A DNA stretch of 64,000 nt from Caecitellus pseudoparvulus (lineage: Eukaryota; Bigyra: Bicosoecida): NCBI GenBank assembly GCA_965644315.1, contig CBFFRQ010000043.1, positions 186,001-250,000 on the forward strand, read 5' to 3'. Position numbers and translations under genes: made by a program. Position 1 is the first letter of the stretch. Each line of letters begins with the position of its first letter. The notes beneath the pieces are model-generated. The model worked only from the letters and a program-made list of their open reading frames with translations. It was not told the DNA's origin and made no database searches. Positions 1 to 11,039 of the stretch are shown piece after piece.

Positions 1-3
1 GCA

Positions 4-1305
4 CTATGGCCTGGCACCTCTGAGCACGGGGAACGGCACCGTCAGCAGGAAGAAGAGGACTGAACCAACACATGACCCAGCTTGGATGCCAGCGCCGCCC
101 CATCGGAAGGTCTGGTGGTCGCTTGCCCCCTCCTGCGACGCGGGAACTTCCTGGCGAGTGCCCTCCGCACCACACACTGCCTCAGCGCTGGCCAACTCCA
201 CAGCAGGTGTGGCGGCATGTCGCATGCCCTCCTCCACCGGGCCATGGTGCTGTAGGAACAGGGATGTCTTGGTGTATGCAAGCAGTGCCTTGAGCACCGT
301 GACGAGGGTGCCGCCCAGCACCGGCGGAGTGCTGGCGCCGTGCCCTGCTGCCGCCACCACCATCCACAACGCACAACCAGCAAGGGCGGCACTGAGGGCG
401 GCCCAGGGCCAGGGCGTGTGGTGTGGTGGTGGCGCCACCAGGGCCAGCAGGGTGGCGCAAGAGGCCGCCGCGGCTGACGCCTTCACGCTCCACGCCACCA
501 GGCTGGCTGACGAGGCGTGGCCTGACAGGGCCAGGGGCAGCAGTGTGACGTGCACGCCGTTCTCCAACACAGCCAGAACAGCCTGCTGCAGGAACAGCCT
601 GGGTCCTGCGCCGCCCAGTGCATGCTTGCCGTGGTGGCGGGGTGGGGGGGGTGTTGTCGGCAGCAAGGGTTCGTCTCGCCCCGGCACGGGGCGTGGCGGG
701 TGGCACCAGGCGATGGCAGCATAGGCGGCGACGGAGGCCAGGGATATGCCAGTCAGGGCCAGGAAGAAGTCCCGCACAGGAAACGTGGTGGGCCCACCCT
801 GCCCGGCCGGTTGCTGGGCGGCGGCCAGGGCGGAGGCCAGCAGCCCCGTGGCCGCCTCGCCCACCATGAGGGCGGTGGTGTCCGGTGCTGAGTACCGCTG
901 CAGGATGGGGTAGAACAGCACGGAGGTCATGCAGTCCACGCCGCCGCCCAGGAAGGCGCCCAGCAGCAGCAGGACGCTGGCGGGGCCGTGCAGGCCACGT
1001 ACCGTGACGCGCCAGCCCCACGCCAGCACGGCACACGCGGCGGTGCCCACCACGCCGACCACTGCGAACACCATGTAGTGCTCCACGCGGGCCCGCGTCG
1101 CGGGTGGAAGGGTCCGCGTGGCGGCGATGTAGGCCACGGGGAAGACGTTGGCCGCAGCCACCACCACTGCCATGTAGCTGAAAATGGCGTAGCCTTCAGG
1201 CGCCTCACTGGCGATGAGGGGCAGCTCCTGGTACACGCCGTTGATGGTGATCCAGGAACCCAGCCCCATGACCAGGAACAGCAGCGCCCTGCGCCACGGG
1301 AGCAT
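4..1305 (-). CDS. Riboflavin transporter-like membrane protein (SLC52/RFVT family)
   Basis: Predicted plasma-membrane riboflavin transporter of 433 residues in one exon. The N-terminus reads MLPWRRALLFLVMGLGSWIT and continues INGVYQELPLI, which matches the SLC52 signature G-x-G-S-W-[IV]-x-[IV]-N-G-[VL]-x-x-E-L-P in the first membrane helix. It is followed by an E-x-P-E-G-Y loop, helices 2-5, a Pro-rich loop near residues 200-225, helices 6-10, and a C-terminal G-x-x-[IV]-Q-x-G-S helix typical of the family. The frame stays open upstream of 1305, but MLPWRR places the first helix correctly and the upstream part is polar, so I chose the ATG at 1305. The element TTTCCGCA lies about 33 nt upstream in sense orientation. 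Family assignment is by motif and topology; substrate specificity is inferred. Confidence 0.85.
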   Translation of the reverse strand: MLPWRRALLFLVMGLGSWITINGVYQELPLIASEAPEGYAIFSYMAVVVAAANVFPVAYIAATRTLPPATRARVEHYMVFAVVGVVGTAACAVLAWGWRVTVRGLHGPASVLLLLGAFLGGGVDCMTSVLFYPILQRYSAPDTTALMVGEAATGLLASALAAAQQPAGQGGPTTFPVRDFFLALTGISLASVAAYAAIAWCHPPRPVPGRDEPLLPTTPPPPRHHGKHALGGAGPRLFLQQAVLAVLENGVHVTLLPLALSGHASSASLVAWSVKASAAAASCATLLALVAPPPHHTPWPWAALSAALAGCALWMVVAAAGHGASTPPVLGGTLVTVLKALLAYTKTSLFLQHHGPVEEGMRHAATPAVELASAEAVCGAEGTRQEVPASQEGASDHQTFRWGGAGIQAGSCVGSVLFFLLTVPFPVLRGARP

Positions 1306-1528
1306 GGTGTGCGCGGCACAGGGCTCACATGGCGTGCTTGCGGAAATCGAAACCCTGCCGGAGCTCGCCTCCTGCCGCATGGTGGCCCCACGTCACATGC
1401 ACGGTGGGCAAAGCGTACACATGCATTGGACCTAGTGTGACGCCTCCGCGATCGCCATGGTGCGCACTGTGCGTGGCACAAGCGCGGTGACGGATTTGCC
1501 GAGGCGTTGTCTTTGCCTGCTCGCCACG

Positions 1529-4500
1529 TCAGCCTCGCGGGTGGGTGGGTCCAGGGGTGACTTGTGGAAAGACAGGCAGCGGGTGGGCCTCTGTGTTCAG
1601 GGACCACTGTGACAGCGGCAAGACGTCGTCGTCTGAGAAGAGCAGGTACAGGTACTTCAGCGTCTCTGCGAGGAAGAAGCTCTCCATGCTGTCCCTCAAA
1701 TTCCGCCGCTCCTGCGTTGCGTACATGGTGGCCGGCGCTGACTCGGGCACGCGCAGGCCAGGCGCGAGGGGCACGCTGCTCGCCTGCTCCTGCCCCTGTT
1801 CTGCTGGAGCGTTGAAGACGGGCTGCCCGGTCAGCCCGACGATGTCCTCCAGCACAGAGGGCGGCATTGTGACGCCGCGAGGGAGGGCTGGTGCGACGTG
1901 GCGGCCAGCTGAGGCGCCGCGCTGCATGGCCTGCACCAGGCTGGGCACATCCCACGTCAGCCAGGCCAGGGCGCGCCCAGCAGGGGTGGTTTTGCGCACA
2001 TCCTTGACGCTGGTGAAGCCGCCCCAGACCACTTTGGCCTGCATCTGCAGAGCCTGGAAAATGCGCCAGCCCCACTCCCGGTACTGGGGATCGTGCGTTA
2101 CCCGCCACAGCACGAGGAGTGACTCCGCCGTCTCGGGCCGCAGCAGGGAGTGTGCGGCATCCTTGTTGATGGACGTGTCGCCGCGACCCGCGTGCGGGGG
2201 GATGCGCCCACCCCCCCGCACGGCCCGGGCGAAGTCTGCCGTCACCCCCCGCAGTACAGCAGCGCGCAGGGCAGGGGAGAGCACTTGTGCCGCCCCCGTC
2301 GTGTCCACCCCCTGCCGGGTCCCGCTCCCGCCCACGCCGGCGTCGGCAGCGGCCATCCACGGCAGGTGCGGGAGGGGGGTGCCGCCCACCAGCCCCGCCA
2401 GAGAGTGGTGCACGCTGGCAGGTGGGGCGTCGGCGTCTTCGAAGGTGCTGATTTCCGGCCCCAGCCCCGTCTCCGCCAGGGTGTAGGGGGTCATGCAGGA
2501 CTTGGCCAGCTCGGCTGCGGTGGCGAGGAGCGCGTGCAGGGTGGCGTCGGGAGCGGGGGCGGCGGCGAAGTAGGTGTCCACTTCCCCGAACACTTGTTCC
2601 GCGTGCGTTTCCAGAGCGCGGACCAGTTGGACGTCCCCTGCCGGCAGCGACCACCCCGCCATGCGTGTCAGGGGCGAGGCCAGGCGTGCCTGGGGGGTGT
2701 CCACCCCCCCCCCTGCACCCCCTCCACCCACGAAGCGCTTGTGCGCCCGCAGCACCTCATGCAGTGCCGATGCAGTGTACTTCTGCAGCCCGTCCACTGC
2801 CGTGAGGATGCGGCTCGCGGGGGCGGTGTCCAGCGCGGGGGTGGCCGCATCCTGGGCGCCGCTGCCTGCGGCGGGGGGCACGTCCGGTGCCAGCCACGCA
2901 GTGCGGGGTATGGCGCCACCCCCCGCCCTGACCCCCGGCAGCGCCACGTCCAGCACCGCCTCCGTCAGCTCTGCGATGTGTCCCAGTGTGTGCACTGCCC
3001 ACAGGCTAGTGTTCACGCCGGCACCGTGGGCCGCCCCCAGCGCCAGGACACCAGGCAGGAAACAGGCCAGGTGGTCCATCTTCCCGCTGCGGGGGGGATG
3101 CTGCCCTGCCGCTGCGTGCCGGGCCTGTCGGAGGACGTCGGCGCCCGATGCGTGTCCCGTGTTCTGCGGCGGCAGGGCAAGCCCCTGCACCCCCACGGCG
3201 GCTGCAAGTTGGCCCAGCTCCCGCAGGAGTGGCACCAGGGTGGGCTGACCAGCTGGTGCGGCGCGGGCACGAGCCATGGCGTCACGGAGGAGGGCCCTGG
3301 GTCGTGGAGGGGGGGTGCCTGTCCCCCCCTCGCCTCGTCCACGCTTGGGCCGAGGGGGAGGTGGTCCGAAGCCGTCCCCCCCATCCGGCACCTCAGCGAG
3401 GAACTGCAGGTGGTGTCCAGGCGTATTACGCAGGAGGCGGGACAGGATCCCATGCACTGACGCGTGGTACAGGTCCAGGGCCAGCCCGCCCGTGGCTGCG
3501 GATGCCGGCGCCGGACGGGACCCGGACCCACCCTGCCTGGACTCCAGCTTGCGCATGCCCCCCAGCGCCTGCGCCACCTGCCCCATTTCCACAGCCGGCG
3601 CAGTGGACGGCGTGGCCGCACTGCTGTCCACCTGCGCCGCCCGAGTCACATCGCCCAGCAACGCCACTGCCGTGGCCACCGCCTCGCCCACTGCCGTGGT
3701 GTTGGTCAGGGGCGAGGAGTCTCCCGGCATGCCCCGTGACAGCCACAGCTTCAAGAAGTACTCGTAGGCGGAGTCTCCCCGCGCGCCCAAGGTGATGGGA
3801 AAGTGCCGTCCCACCTTGCCGGATGTCGGGTCCAGGTAGGCGTTCCAAAGGCCCGAGGCGCGGTGGGGGCCGCCGGCGCCGCCCTGCAGCACCCAGTGCA
3901 GGTGCGTCACGGCTTCGTCTGCCAGGGTGGCGTAGGCGGTGTCCCCGGTTGCCCGGGACAGGTACTCGAACTCCAGCTGTAGGGTGAGGGCCTCCGCCAC
4001 GGACGAGTGTCCCTGCACCCAGGCGGGATTGGAGGCGCTGCCGCCCACCCCCGCCGCAACGTCTGCGGGGGAGGCGGGCAGGGTGACAGTGCCCTTGGGG
4101 ATGCCCCAGGGCGTGTCAAACGCGCCGCTGGCAACCAGTGCATCCGCGACTAGGGTGGCTTTCTCCAGCAGCGCCCCCTCGCCGCTCATGGCATAGGCGG
4201 AGAGGAGGCCGCCCAGGATGCGGATGGTGGTTTCGAACAGGTTGATGTTTGCCTGGCCAGCGACGGTGAGGTGTTCCGACACCCACGCCAGACCAGTCCG
4301 GAACACGTCTGGCAGCCCCATGACCAGGGCCGTGTCCAGCGCGTCCACCACCGTCATGCCCATCTTGCAGAGACCCTCGTCCCCCCCCTCCCCCTGCCTG
4401 GACACGGGGCGCAGCGCGTCAGACCCCAGCGCAAAGGTTGTGTACCCATGCCAGGCATGCTGAAAGGCACGCCGCACTGCTTCTTGCCGTGCGAAGCTGA

Positions 4501-6461
4501 CGACGGCGTCTCCAGGCAGCGCCTCCAGGCTGGAGGGGGTGTCAGGGGGGGTGCTCGCGGCCTGCAGTCTGGCGCGCTGGGCGTGCAGGGGCGAGTCGGC
4601 ATGCCGTGCGAACTCCCCAGTGTGCAGCGTCTCGGGGGGGATGGCTGTGTCTGCACTGGCAGCCTCAGAGGGGGTGGGTGCTCCTTTCCCCTGGCACAGC
4701 ACGCGCAAGGAGGATGCTGCGCTGACCCCCCCTCCGCGTGGAGCCACAGGGGGCTTCAGGAAGTCCTGAGGGCTGGGGCGGGCGGTGTCCCGCTGGCGCT
4801 GGGCAGCGTGCTCCCATTGTGGCCCCCAGCGGGGGGTGCCCCAGGACGGCTGCTGGGGGGGGGACCCCGCCCCCCACACGCCCCACCTCCGCCGCCGCAT
4901 CTCGGCGACATCCTCCCCTCGCTGGTGCAGAGCTGCGCGCAGTGTGCGTGTGTGAGTCAGGCCGGAGGCGGCGAGTCCGACATCCCAGTACCCGAACAAG
5001 GATGTTCCGGGTGGCATGGAGATGTGGCCTGTGGGGCCAAGAACCCGGCCATGCATGGGCTGTCCCGCCAGCTGCCCCAGCGCAGGGTGTGGGGCGGTTT
5101 CCCCCCGTCGTCCGCATACGCCTTGGGGGGACGCAGTGGCCACCGCCAGCATGGATGCCAGCTCCCCCTGCACCACCTGCACCATGGCCGTCAAGTCGAA
5201 ACCCAGGTCCAGAACACCCACAGGTCCAGGGGAAGTGGACAGGGGTGAGATCTGCCCGGGGGCGGCCATGTCCAGTGGTGGATCCGCCACATCCGGTGGG
5301 GGGGTCGGCGAAGGGGAAGGGGATGCAGGCGTGGGCGCCGGGTCAGGGGCCAATCCCTCGTCTTGGAAGATGCCTCCCTGGGGCGCCAGAGCCAGGCGCA
5401 CAGCGTGGGGCAGCGGCGGCGGCGGCGGCAGGCTCCACACCCGTGCAGACATGGTCATGAGCGCGTGGTGCAGGGCTTGCAGCGAGGGCCGGCACCAGCG
5501 GTGCAGCGAGCCGTGAGCCCGCTGGGACCGTGGTGGCAGCACGCTGTGGGGCGTGTCGGGCAGGGACAGGTGCAGGGCTTGTAGGTGCTCGTGGTGCGGC
5601 GTGGGTGGCGGGGGAGCTGCCTCCTCCACGGCGACGGTGCCGTTCAAGTGCACCAGCATGCGGGGCAGGGGGATGGTGTGGGCGTCCAGGACGTCCTGCA
5701 GCTCCTCGTCATCCAAGTCCTCCTGCAGCAGTGCTGCCACGGACGAGGCCCAGTGCAGATGCGGGCGCCATCGCCGGCGCAGCAGGACCTCCCGCTCCTC
5801 CCCCTCCTCTGCCTCCTCCCGCTCATCCAGCTTGGTTCGGAAGAAGTACGCTTCTGACGCACGCAGGTAGGATCTTGCGCGTGCAATAGCGAGCTGCCGC
5901 TCTGTCGCGTGCAGGGCGGAGGCCAGGCGTTTCACCTGCGTTTCTAGGTCGGACACACGAGCCTCGACGACGGACTGCCCTGCCGCCACAGAGCCTGCTT
6001 GGCCTTGCACGCCACTGATCCACGCCTGCGAGGGTGTCCAAGGCACAGGGGCGTATGGGAGCCTGCTCACATGTCTGATTGCGGAGCAAGGCACGCACCA
6101 CTGACGCAGCTGCGGAGTTGGCTGCCTTAGCAGCACAGCGCACCGTGCCGGTCACTGGGTCTTCCACGCAGCCCTGCTGCAGGAACAGGGCACAGTGCCG
6201 CGCACAGGTGAAGTTCGTGTGCCCGCACGCTACGTGGGAAATCAGCGTGCCCCCTGCACACTCGCAGAATCCCGCCACATCTGGCGGCACAGGGTGCTCG
6301 CAGTGCACGTCGGCGGCAGGCAGCCGACGCCCCCACGGGTCGCAGCCTGCCGTGGCGCGCCAGGACACACACGGCGACGGGGCGGCCTCGCCTGGCACCG
6401 CAGCTGCAGCTGCAGCCAGCGCCAGGGCCAGCCACAGCGGTGCCGCCCGCCACCGGTCCAT
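1529..6461 (-). CDS. GH47 class I alpha-1,2-mannosidase (ER ManI/EDEM-like) with Cys-rich N-terminal module
   Basis: Secretory glycosidase trimming mannose from N-glycans in ER quality control. Two exons: 6461..6071 and 5994..1529, joined in phase 1, giving 1,618 residues, far longer than the usual 600-900. Exon 1 encodes a signal peptide (MDRWRAAPLWLALALAAAAA) and a Cys-rich module with W-R-x-T-x-x-C-D-P-x-G, C-E-C-x-G-G and C-x-x-x-C spacing. After the junction comes a coiled coil (residues about 140-175) and a low-complexity stretch. The GH47 domain starts near residue 625 and carries large insertions. Near its C-terminus it has RPETAES, then D-S-M-E-S-F-F-L-A-E-T-L-K-Y and NTEAHPLPVF, the acidic and calcium-binding motifs of class I mannosidases. 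Whether it acts as ER mannosidase I or EDEM cannot be decided from motifs alone. Confidence 0.9.
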
Positions 6462-6580
6462 GTCCGGGCAGCTGACCTTCGCCAGGGCACCGGCGCGAGG
6501 CGGTGGGTGGGGCAGCCACACGCCCAGCGGCAGCGACAGGCGCGCGTGCATTCGTGGCGAATTGGCCTTGACGCATGGAG

Positions 6581-9308
6581 TCAAGGCTGTGCCGACCCCC
6601 CCTCCTCACGCCACTGGGGGGGGGGGGTCTGGGCCACACTCGAAGAGGTCATGCTGTCATCCACAAGTTGCAGGCCATCCAACTGCACGCTGCCCTGCGC
6701 GCTGCTGCCGGTGCTGGACCATGTGCGCGTCAGACCCACGGCACCATCCTCTCCAGCGGGCGCTTGGCCTGTCGTAGCCCGGGGGGGACCAGCTTTGGAG
6801 CCAGGCGCATCCCCCGCTCTGCCCGCCCTGGCCACTTTGGCGTAGTGCCGCCGGGCCGCCTTGGCCTGCGTGGCAGGGACAAACACCACCTCGCTGGAGT
6901 TTGCCTTGTGCATCATGGAGGCTGTCAGGCGCATGAGTCGCTTCGCCAACTTGCGCTGCTTGCGCTCGGCCCGCGCCTTCTCCTTGGCCAGCTGGGCGGG
7001 GGTCTTGGGCTGCGGACGAATGGGCCCACCGGTGGGCCCACCCCGCCCCGCACCACTGCCCTCTATGCGGGGCAGACTGGAGGGGCGGGGCAGGCCGGGG
7101 CTGGAGAGCCCGGGTTTGAGCTGCTTGGGGCTGCCGTGGTCGGTGCTGCGACTGCTGTCGCCCCCCAGCCCAGCTGTCGTGACACGCAGGAGGGTGGACA
7201 CCCACGCCTCTTCGGGGGACATCGGCTCCCCTGCCGAGTCCTCGTCGTCGCCGCTGGTGGGGCTGGTGCTGGAGCGGCTGCGGCCGCTGCCCAGACTGTC
7301 CAGCTCGTCCAGCCGGATAGCCACGACGTTGTGCTCTTTCTCGTCCACGCCGCCCGCCTCGGTGGAGGATGAGATGCGCATGCCGAAGGTGCGGTCCACG
7401 ATGAACATGAGCGCAATGCCTGTCAGCAGGCCCCATGCGACGATGCTCACCAGCGCCAGCAACTGCACCCCCAGCAGCGTCCCGTCGCCGCCGTAGAAAA
7501 TCCCCGTCAGCGTGTTGCCTCGGAAGCGCCGTGGCGGCACGGCGAAGAAGCCCGTCATGATCAAGCCATACGCCGCAACACAGACGTGGATGGCGACGGC
7601 GCCCACTGGGTCGTCGATGCGCCGCTTCACCACCAACTCCCCCGCGTAAATGCCCACGACTGCGCCCATGGCGCCGATGAGGATGGCGGCCCAGCCATCC
7701 ACCACTGCCGCGGGGCCCGTGATGGCCACCAGGCCCGACAGCAGCCCTGTGATGACTTCAAACACGTCCACATACAGTGCCCGAGAGCGGGCGTAGCTGA
7801 GGAGGAGAGCAGCGGCAGTGCCGGCGCCGGACGCCAGGCCAGTGTTCCACGACACGATGGCAGCGACGATGTCCCGGCCGTTGGTCAGGGTGATGGTACT
7901 GCCGGCGTTAAACTCGAACCAGCAGTACCACAGGATGAGGGTGCCGAAGGCGGCGTTCAGGGGGCTGGCGCGTATTGGCAGGTACCGTCCAGAGGATGTG
8001 AAGACGCCTGCGCGAGGACCGAGGAACAGTGTCGCGACGAGGCCGATGGTGCCGCCCAGCAAGTGCACAGGACCCTGCCCAGCCAAGTCAATGACGCCCA
8101 GCTTGTAGAACCAGCCGTCCTTGCTCCACATCACGTGGGCCACAAACGGGTACACGAATGTGCTCTGTGGAGGCGTGCAGGGGTGCGTATGGGCAGGCGC
8201 ACAGGCGCGCACGCACAGCCGCACACACCTGGAGGAATGACAGCATCACATAAGCCAGGAACTTCACGCGCCCTGCGGCGGCCCCCGAGACGATGGTGGC
8301 AGACGTGGCGGCAAACTGTGCAGTAGGTGGGGGGAGTGGCTTTGGAACGGTCTGGAACGGCGGGGCCCTGATGTGGGCAGGTCAAGGCACGCACGCTCCA
8401 ATGGAAGACCACCTCGGGGAAGTGGTTGTACACCCCAGCCAGCGCAAACTGAGACGTGCCCATGAAGCCCGACAAGCCCTCCCCGACGCCAGCTGCCGCG
8501 GGCCCAAACTGTGGAATGAAGGAAAGCTGACGTGGAGCGGGCCGGTTTCCCGCAGCGTGCTGCAGGCAGGCGAGGTCGCGCGCTGCACGCACAGCAATGG
8601 CCCATCCGATGAGGTAGAAGCCAATGGCGCTCACAGACATGTCAGCAACTGCAGGAGGAGTGGCGTGCGTGTGCGTGGAGCGGCGGCAAGGTGCGGTCCG
8701 TGCCTTCGTCAGCTTTGCTGGCAACCTGGGCCAGGGCTGCGCGCCACTGCCGGCACATAGCAGCTGCGAAGTACCCCCGACGTCGTATGGCACGTAATAC
8801 GCACTATTCTTCATCAAAATGCTACTGGTGTTGCGCGAGGAGACCTGCGGGGCGGTGAAAACACGGAGCAGTGCCGCGCGGAGTTGCTGGGACACGCCGA
8901 TCGGGCAGTGGCCACGAACGCACCAGCCCTGCCTCCAGCATGGCGAACCTGCGCAAGGAGACGGGCAGGGCGTGCTCAATGCACAAGGGCAGCGCAGTGC
9001 GCATGGAGCACGCAGCTAGCTTCGCTGCTGTGCGCGTCCCAGCCTTGGAGCTGCCACGCACCCTGCTTGCTGTGAATGCAGGCGACGGCAAGGAGTGCGG
9101 CGTTCGCCTGCTGGGACAGGCGTACAGCGCGCAGGGCGAGGAGATGCAGCTCCAGACCACGCACCATGGCGAGAATGGAGAAGGTCCGGGACATGATCCA
9201 GCCGTGGTCCACCGTGTCGCGCAAGGAGTGCAGCTGTTCAGCCTGCTGGGACAGCCTGGCCTCCAGATCAGCAACGCGGGCCGTCAAGTTCGCTGCTGCC
9301 AGCGCCAT
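6581..9308 (-). CDS. Ammonium transporter (Amt/Mep/Rh family), multi-exon
   Basis: Plasma-membrane ammonium uptake channel. Supported exons: 9308..9165, 8948..8924, 8844..8805, 8648..8593, 8526..8395, 8315..8229 and 8164..6581. All later junctions agree in phase, but the join between the first exon and 8948 needs one more exon or a non-standard donor that I could not resolve. Signature peptides are FAMLEAGLVSSRNTSSILMK, FAATSATIVSGAAAG and TFVYPFVAHVMW, then the paired-helix core ending near GLLTGIALMFIVDRTFG. The first exon encodes a short coiled coil (L-T-A-R-V-A-D-L-E-A-R-L) ahead of helix 1. The cytosolic C-terminal tail is unusually long, about 270 residues, rich in Ser, Thr, Pro and Arg, with a basic K/R-A-x-R-K-Q-R-K helix, and could be a phosphorylation platform. 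The stop lies about 120 bp from the start of the downstream GH47 gene. Confidence 0.88.
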
Positions 9309-9721
9309 GCCTAGGAGGAGTCTGTGCTGCCCAGAGAATGCCTATGTAATCCCTTTCCAATGGCGGGGACCTCAGGATGGCATGCGTGCGCAGAGAGTGC
9401 TGCGCGTACTGCAGGTGGCACACCCACGCAACGGCGGTGTCGCAGCGACACGGTGTGGGTGCAGACGCCACTGGCTGTACTGCTCGCCAGCTGAGCAGCA
9501 GGGCGGCAGCCTCTGCTGCTGGGCGATTTATAGTGCCAGGGGTATGTGGGATGCGGCTCCTGGCTGCATTATGTCGTACGCAGCGAAGTGAGGGCCATGA
9601 AGCGCTGGGTGTGTGGTTGGCTGACGACTCAGCACGCACATTGTGCTGCCAAAACACTGTGTCTGGAAGGGTGCAGCGGAGGGCGGAGCATGCGAAGGGC
9701 GTCCCGCCACGTGATTCCATC
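9309..9721. promoter_or_regulatory. Intergenic region between divergent ammonium transporter and STN1 genes
   Basis: This stretch of roughly 410 bp separates two divergently transcribed genes and must carry both 5' regions. It is less GC-rich than the flanking coding DNA. I see no TATA box in a convincing position and no open frame with recognisable content. Its role as a bidirectional promoter is inferred from position only. Confidence 0.4.
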
Positions 9722-11030
9722 ATGGCCGCCAGCGAAGTGACGCTGTGGGGGCTGCACCCCTTGTTTTGGGTGAGTTGCCCCGCATTTTGCAGCTTGGCAT
9801 GGTTGACACACTCATCTGCGAGCCACGCCACAGATTGACGTGTCTGTCTTTGCCTGCCACATCCTGCAAGCAAAGCCATTCGAGGGAGATGGTGTGATCG
9901 CTTGCATAGGCGGGCATCCTGTGCGCAAAGTGGCACTGTGTGGCACCATAGTATCGTTCAAACGGGGGGCGGGGCGATGTGCGTAACGCGCGCGAAACGG
10001 CAGTGTCCTTCCGCCCGCCTCCCTGCACTCACACTGAATTATGCACGCAGATGACATCGCCCTGGACGATGGCACAGGAGTTATTGACATACAGGCATGG
10101 ACGACACTGCCCGGTGGCGCACCCAACGTGACCATGCCGGCGTTGGAGTTGGGGCAAGCTGTCCAGGTGCGTGGCTCGCTGAAGCCAGTCACGTGGGGTG
10201 CCAGCGACCCCGGCCGGCCTGCGTGGGAGGTGTCTGCACACAGCGTCACTGTGTGCGAGTCCTTCCTAGACCTCCTCACTGCCTGGGCCGATACGGTCCG
10301 CCTGTGGCGGCAGGAGTACAGCAAGTCCCCAGCCACTCTGGCGCCGTCCCTGCCCCCTGCTGTCGCCCTGGCCGGCACAGGCGCCGCAGGGGAAGGCCCC
10401 GCAGGTCACGGGGGCGCCGCCTTGGGCCAGGACCAGGTGGCGGCGCTGGTGTGGCAGTGGTTGCTGCAGGCTCCAGCTGGGGCGGCCGTGTCGTCTGCGC
10501 AGGCCCAAACAGCCCTAGCTGCAGCAGGGCATGCCGTCACTGAGCGCCAGGTGCAGGCGTGTCTGTCGGACCTGGTGGCAGCGGGGGATGCACTGCAAGT
10601 GGGGGGCGGGCGCACGTTCCAGGCGGCGGCGGGGCACCCGGCCTTGCTGCCCGCTGTGGCCCACGCCTTCACACTGCTGGCTTGGCCAGCAGCAGCGGCA
10701 GCCGTGGGGGGGTGCCGCTGCGACTCGGGGGGGGCGTGCTGTCTGCAGGCGCTGGGCCCACCGCCGCAAGCAGCGCCTGAAACACACGACTCCTCCGGCA
10801 CGCACGAGGGCATCGCCAGCGAAGCAATTGCCGAGAAAGTGCGGGAGGTGTGGACCCCCCTGCGCCCGCTCCCCTCCGCCACGCTGCACGCTGCACTGGT
10901 GGCTGCCGAGGGGGAGGGGTGGCTGGTGCCCCTGCAGCGGGGATGGTGGTGGGTGCCGGGGGATTGGGGTCCGCTGTTGGCGGGCCTGCACGACGGGTGG
11001 GCCCACTTGCAGCGCCTGATGCGCGGCTGA
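9722..11030 (+). CDS. STN1: STN1, CST telomere complex OB-fold subunit
   Basis: Telomere-capping and replication factor that binds single-stranded DNA together with CTC1 and TEN1. Three exons, 9722..9769, 9834..9978 and 10051..11030, joined in phases 0 and 1, give 390 residues. Exon 1 encodes MAASEVTLWGLHPLFW, matching the N-terminal L-W-G-L-D-P-[LV]-F motif of STN1 proteins. Exon 2 encodes the first OB-fold strands (G-G-H-P-V-R-K-V-A-L-C-G-T-I-V). Exon 3 continues with DDIALDDGTGVIDIQAW, the conserved D-D-G-T-G-x-I turn, and ends with winged-helix-like segments at about residues 195-390. The first two exons are very short and easily missed. The stop codon is 9 bp from the end of the convergent F-box-like gene, so the 3' UTRs must overlap. 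Confidence 0.87.
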
Positions 11031-11039
11031 TGTGTCGCC

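Noticed and set aside
1335-1352. TTTCCGCA element as an E2F site
   Set aside because: E2F sites read TTT(C/G)(C/G)CGC; this motif lacks one base of that pattern and also works as a 3' splice site in some introns.
927-2654. Long minus-strand open frame overlapping the riboflavin-transporter-like and GH47 genes
   Set aside because: It is in another frame of two well-supported genes, has Arg/Pro/Gly-rich shadow composition and no motif. High GC content makes such open shadows common here.
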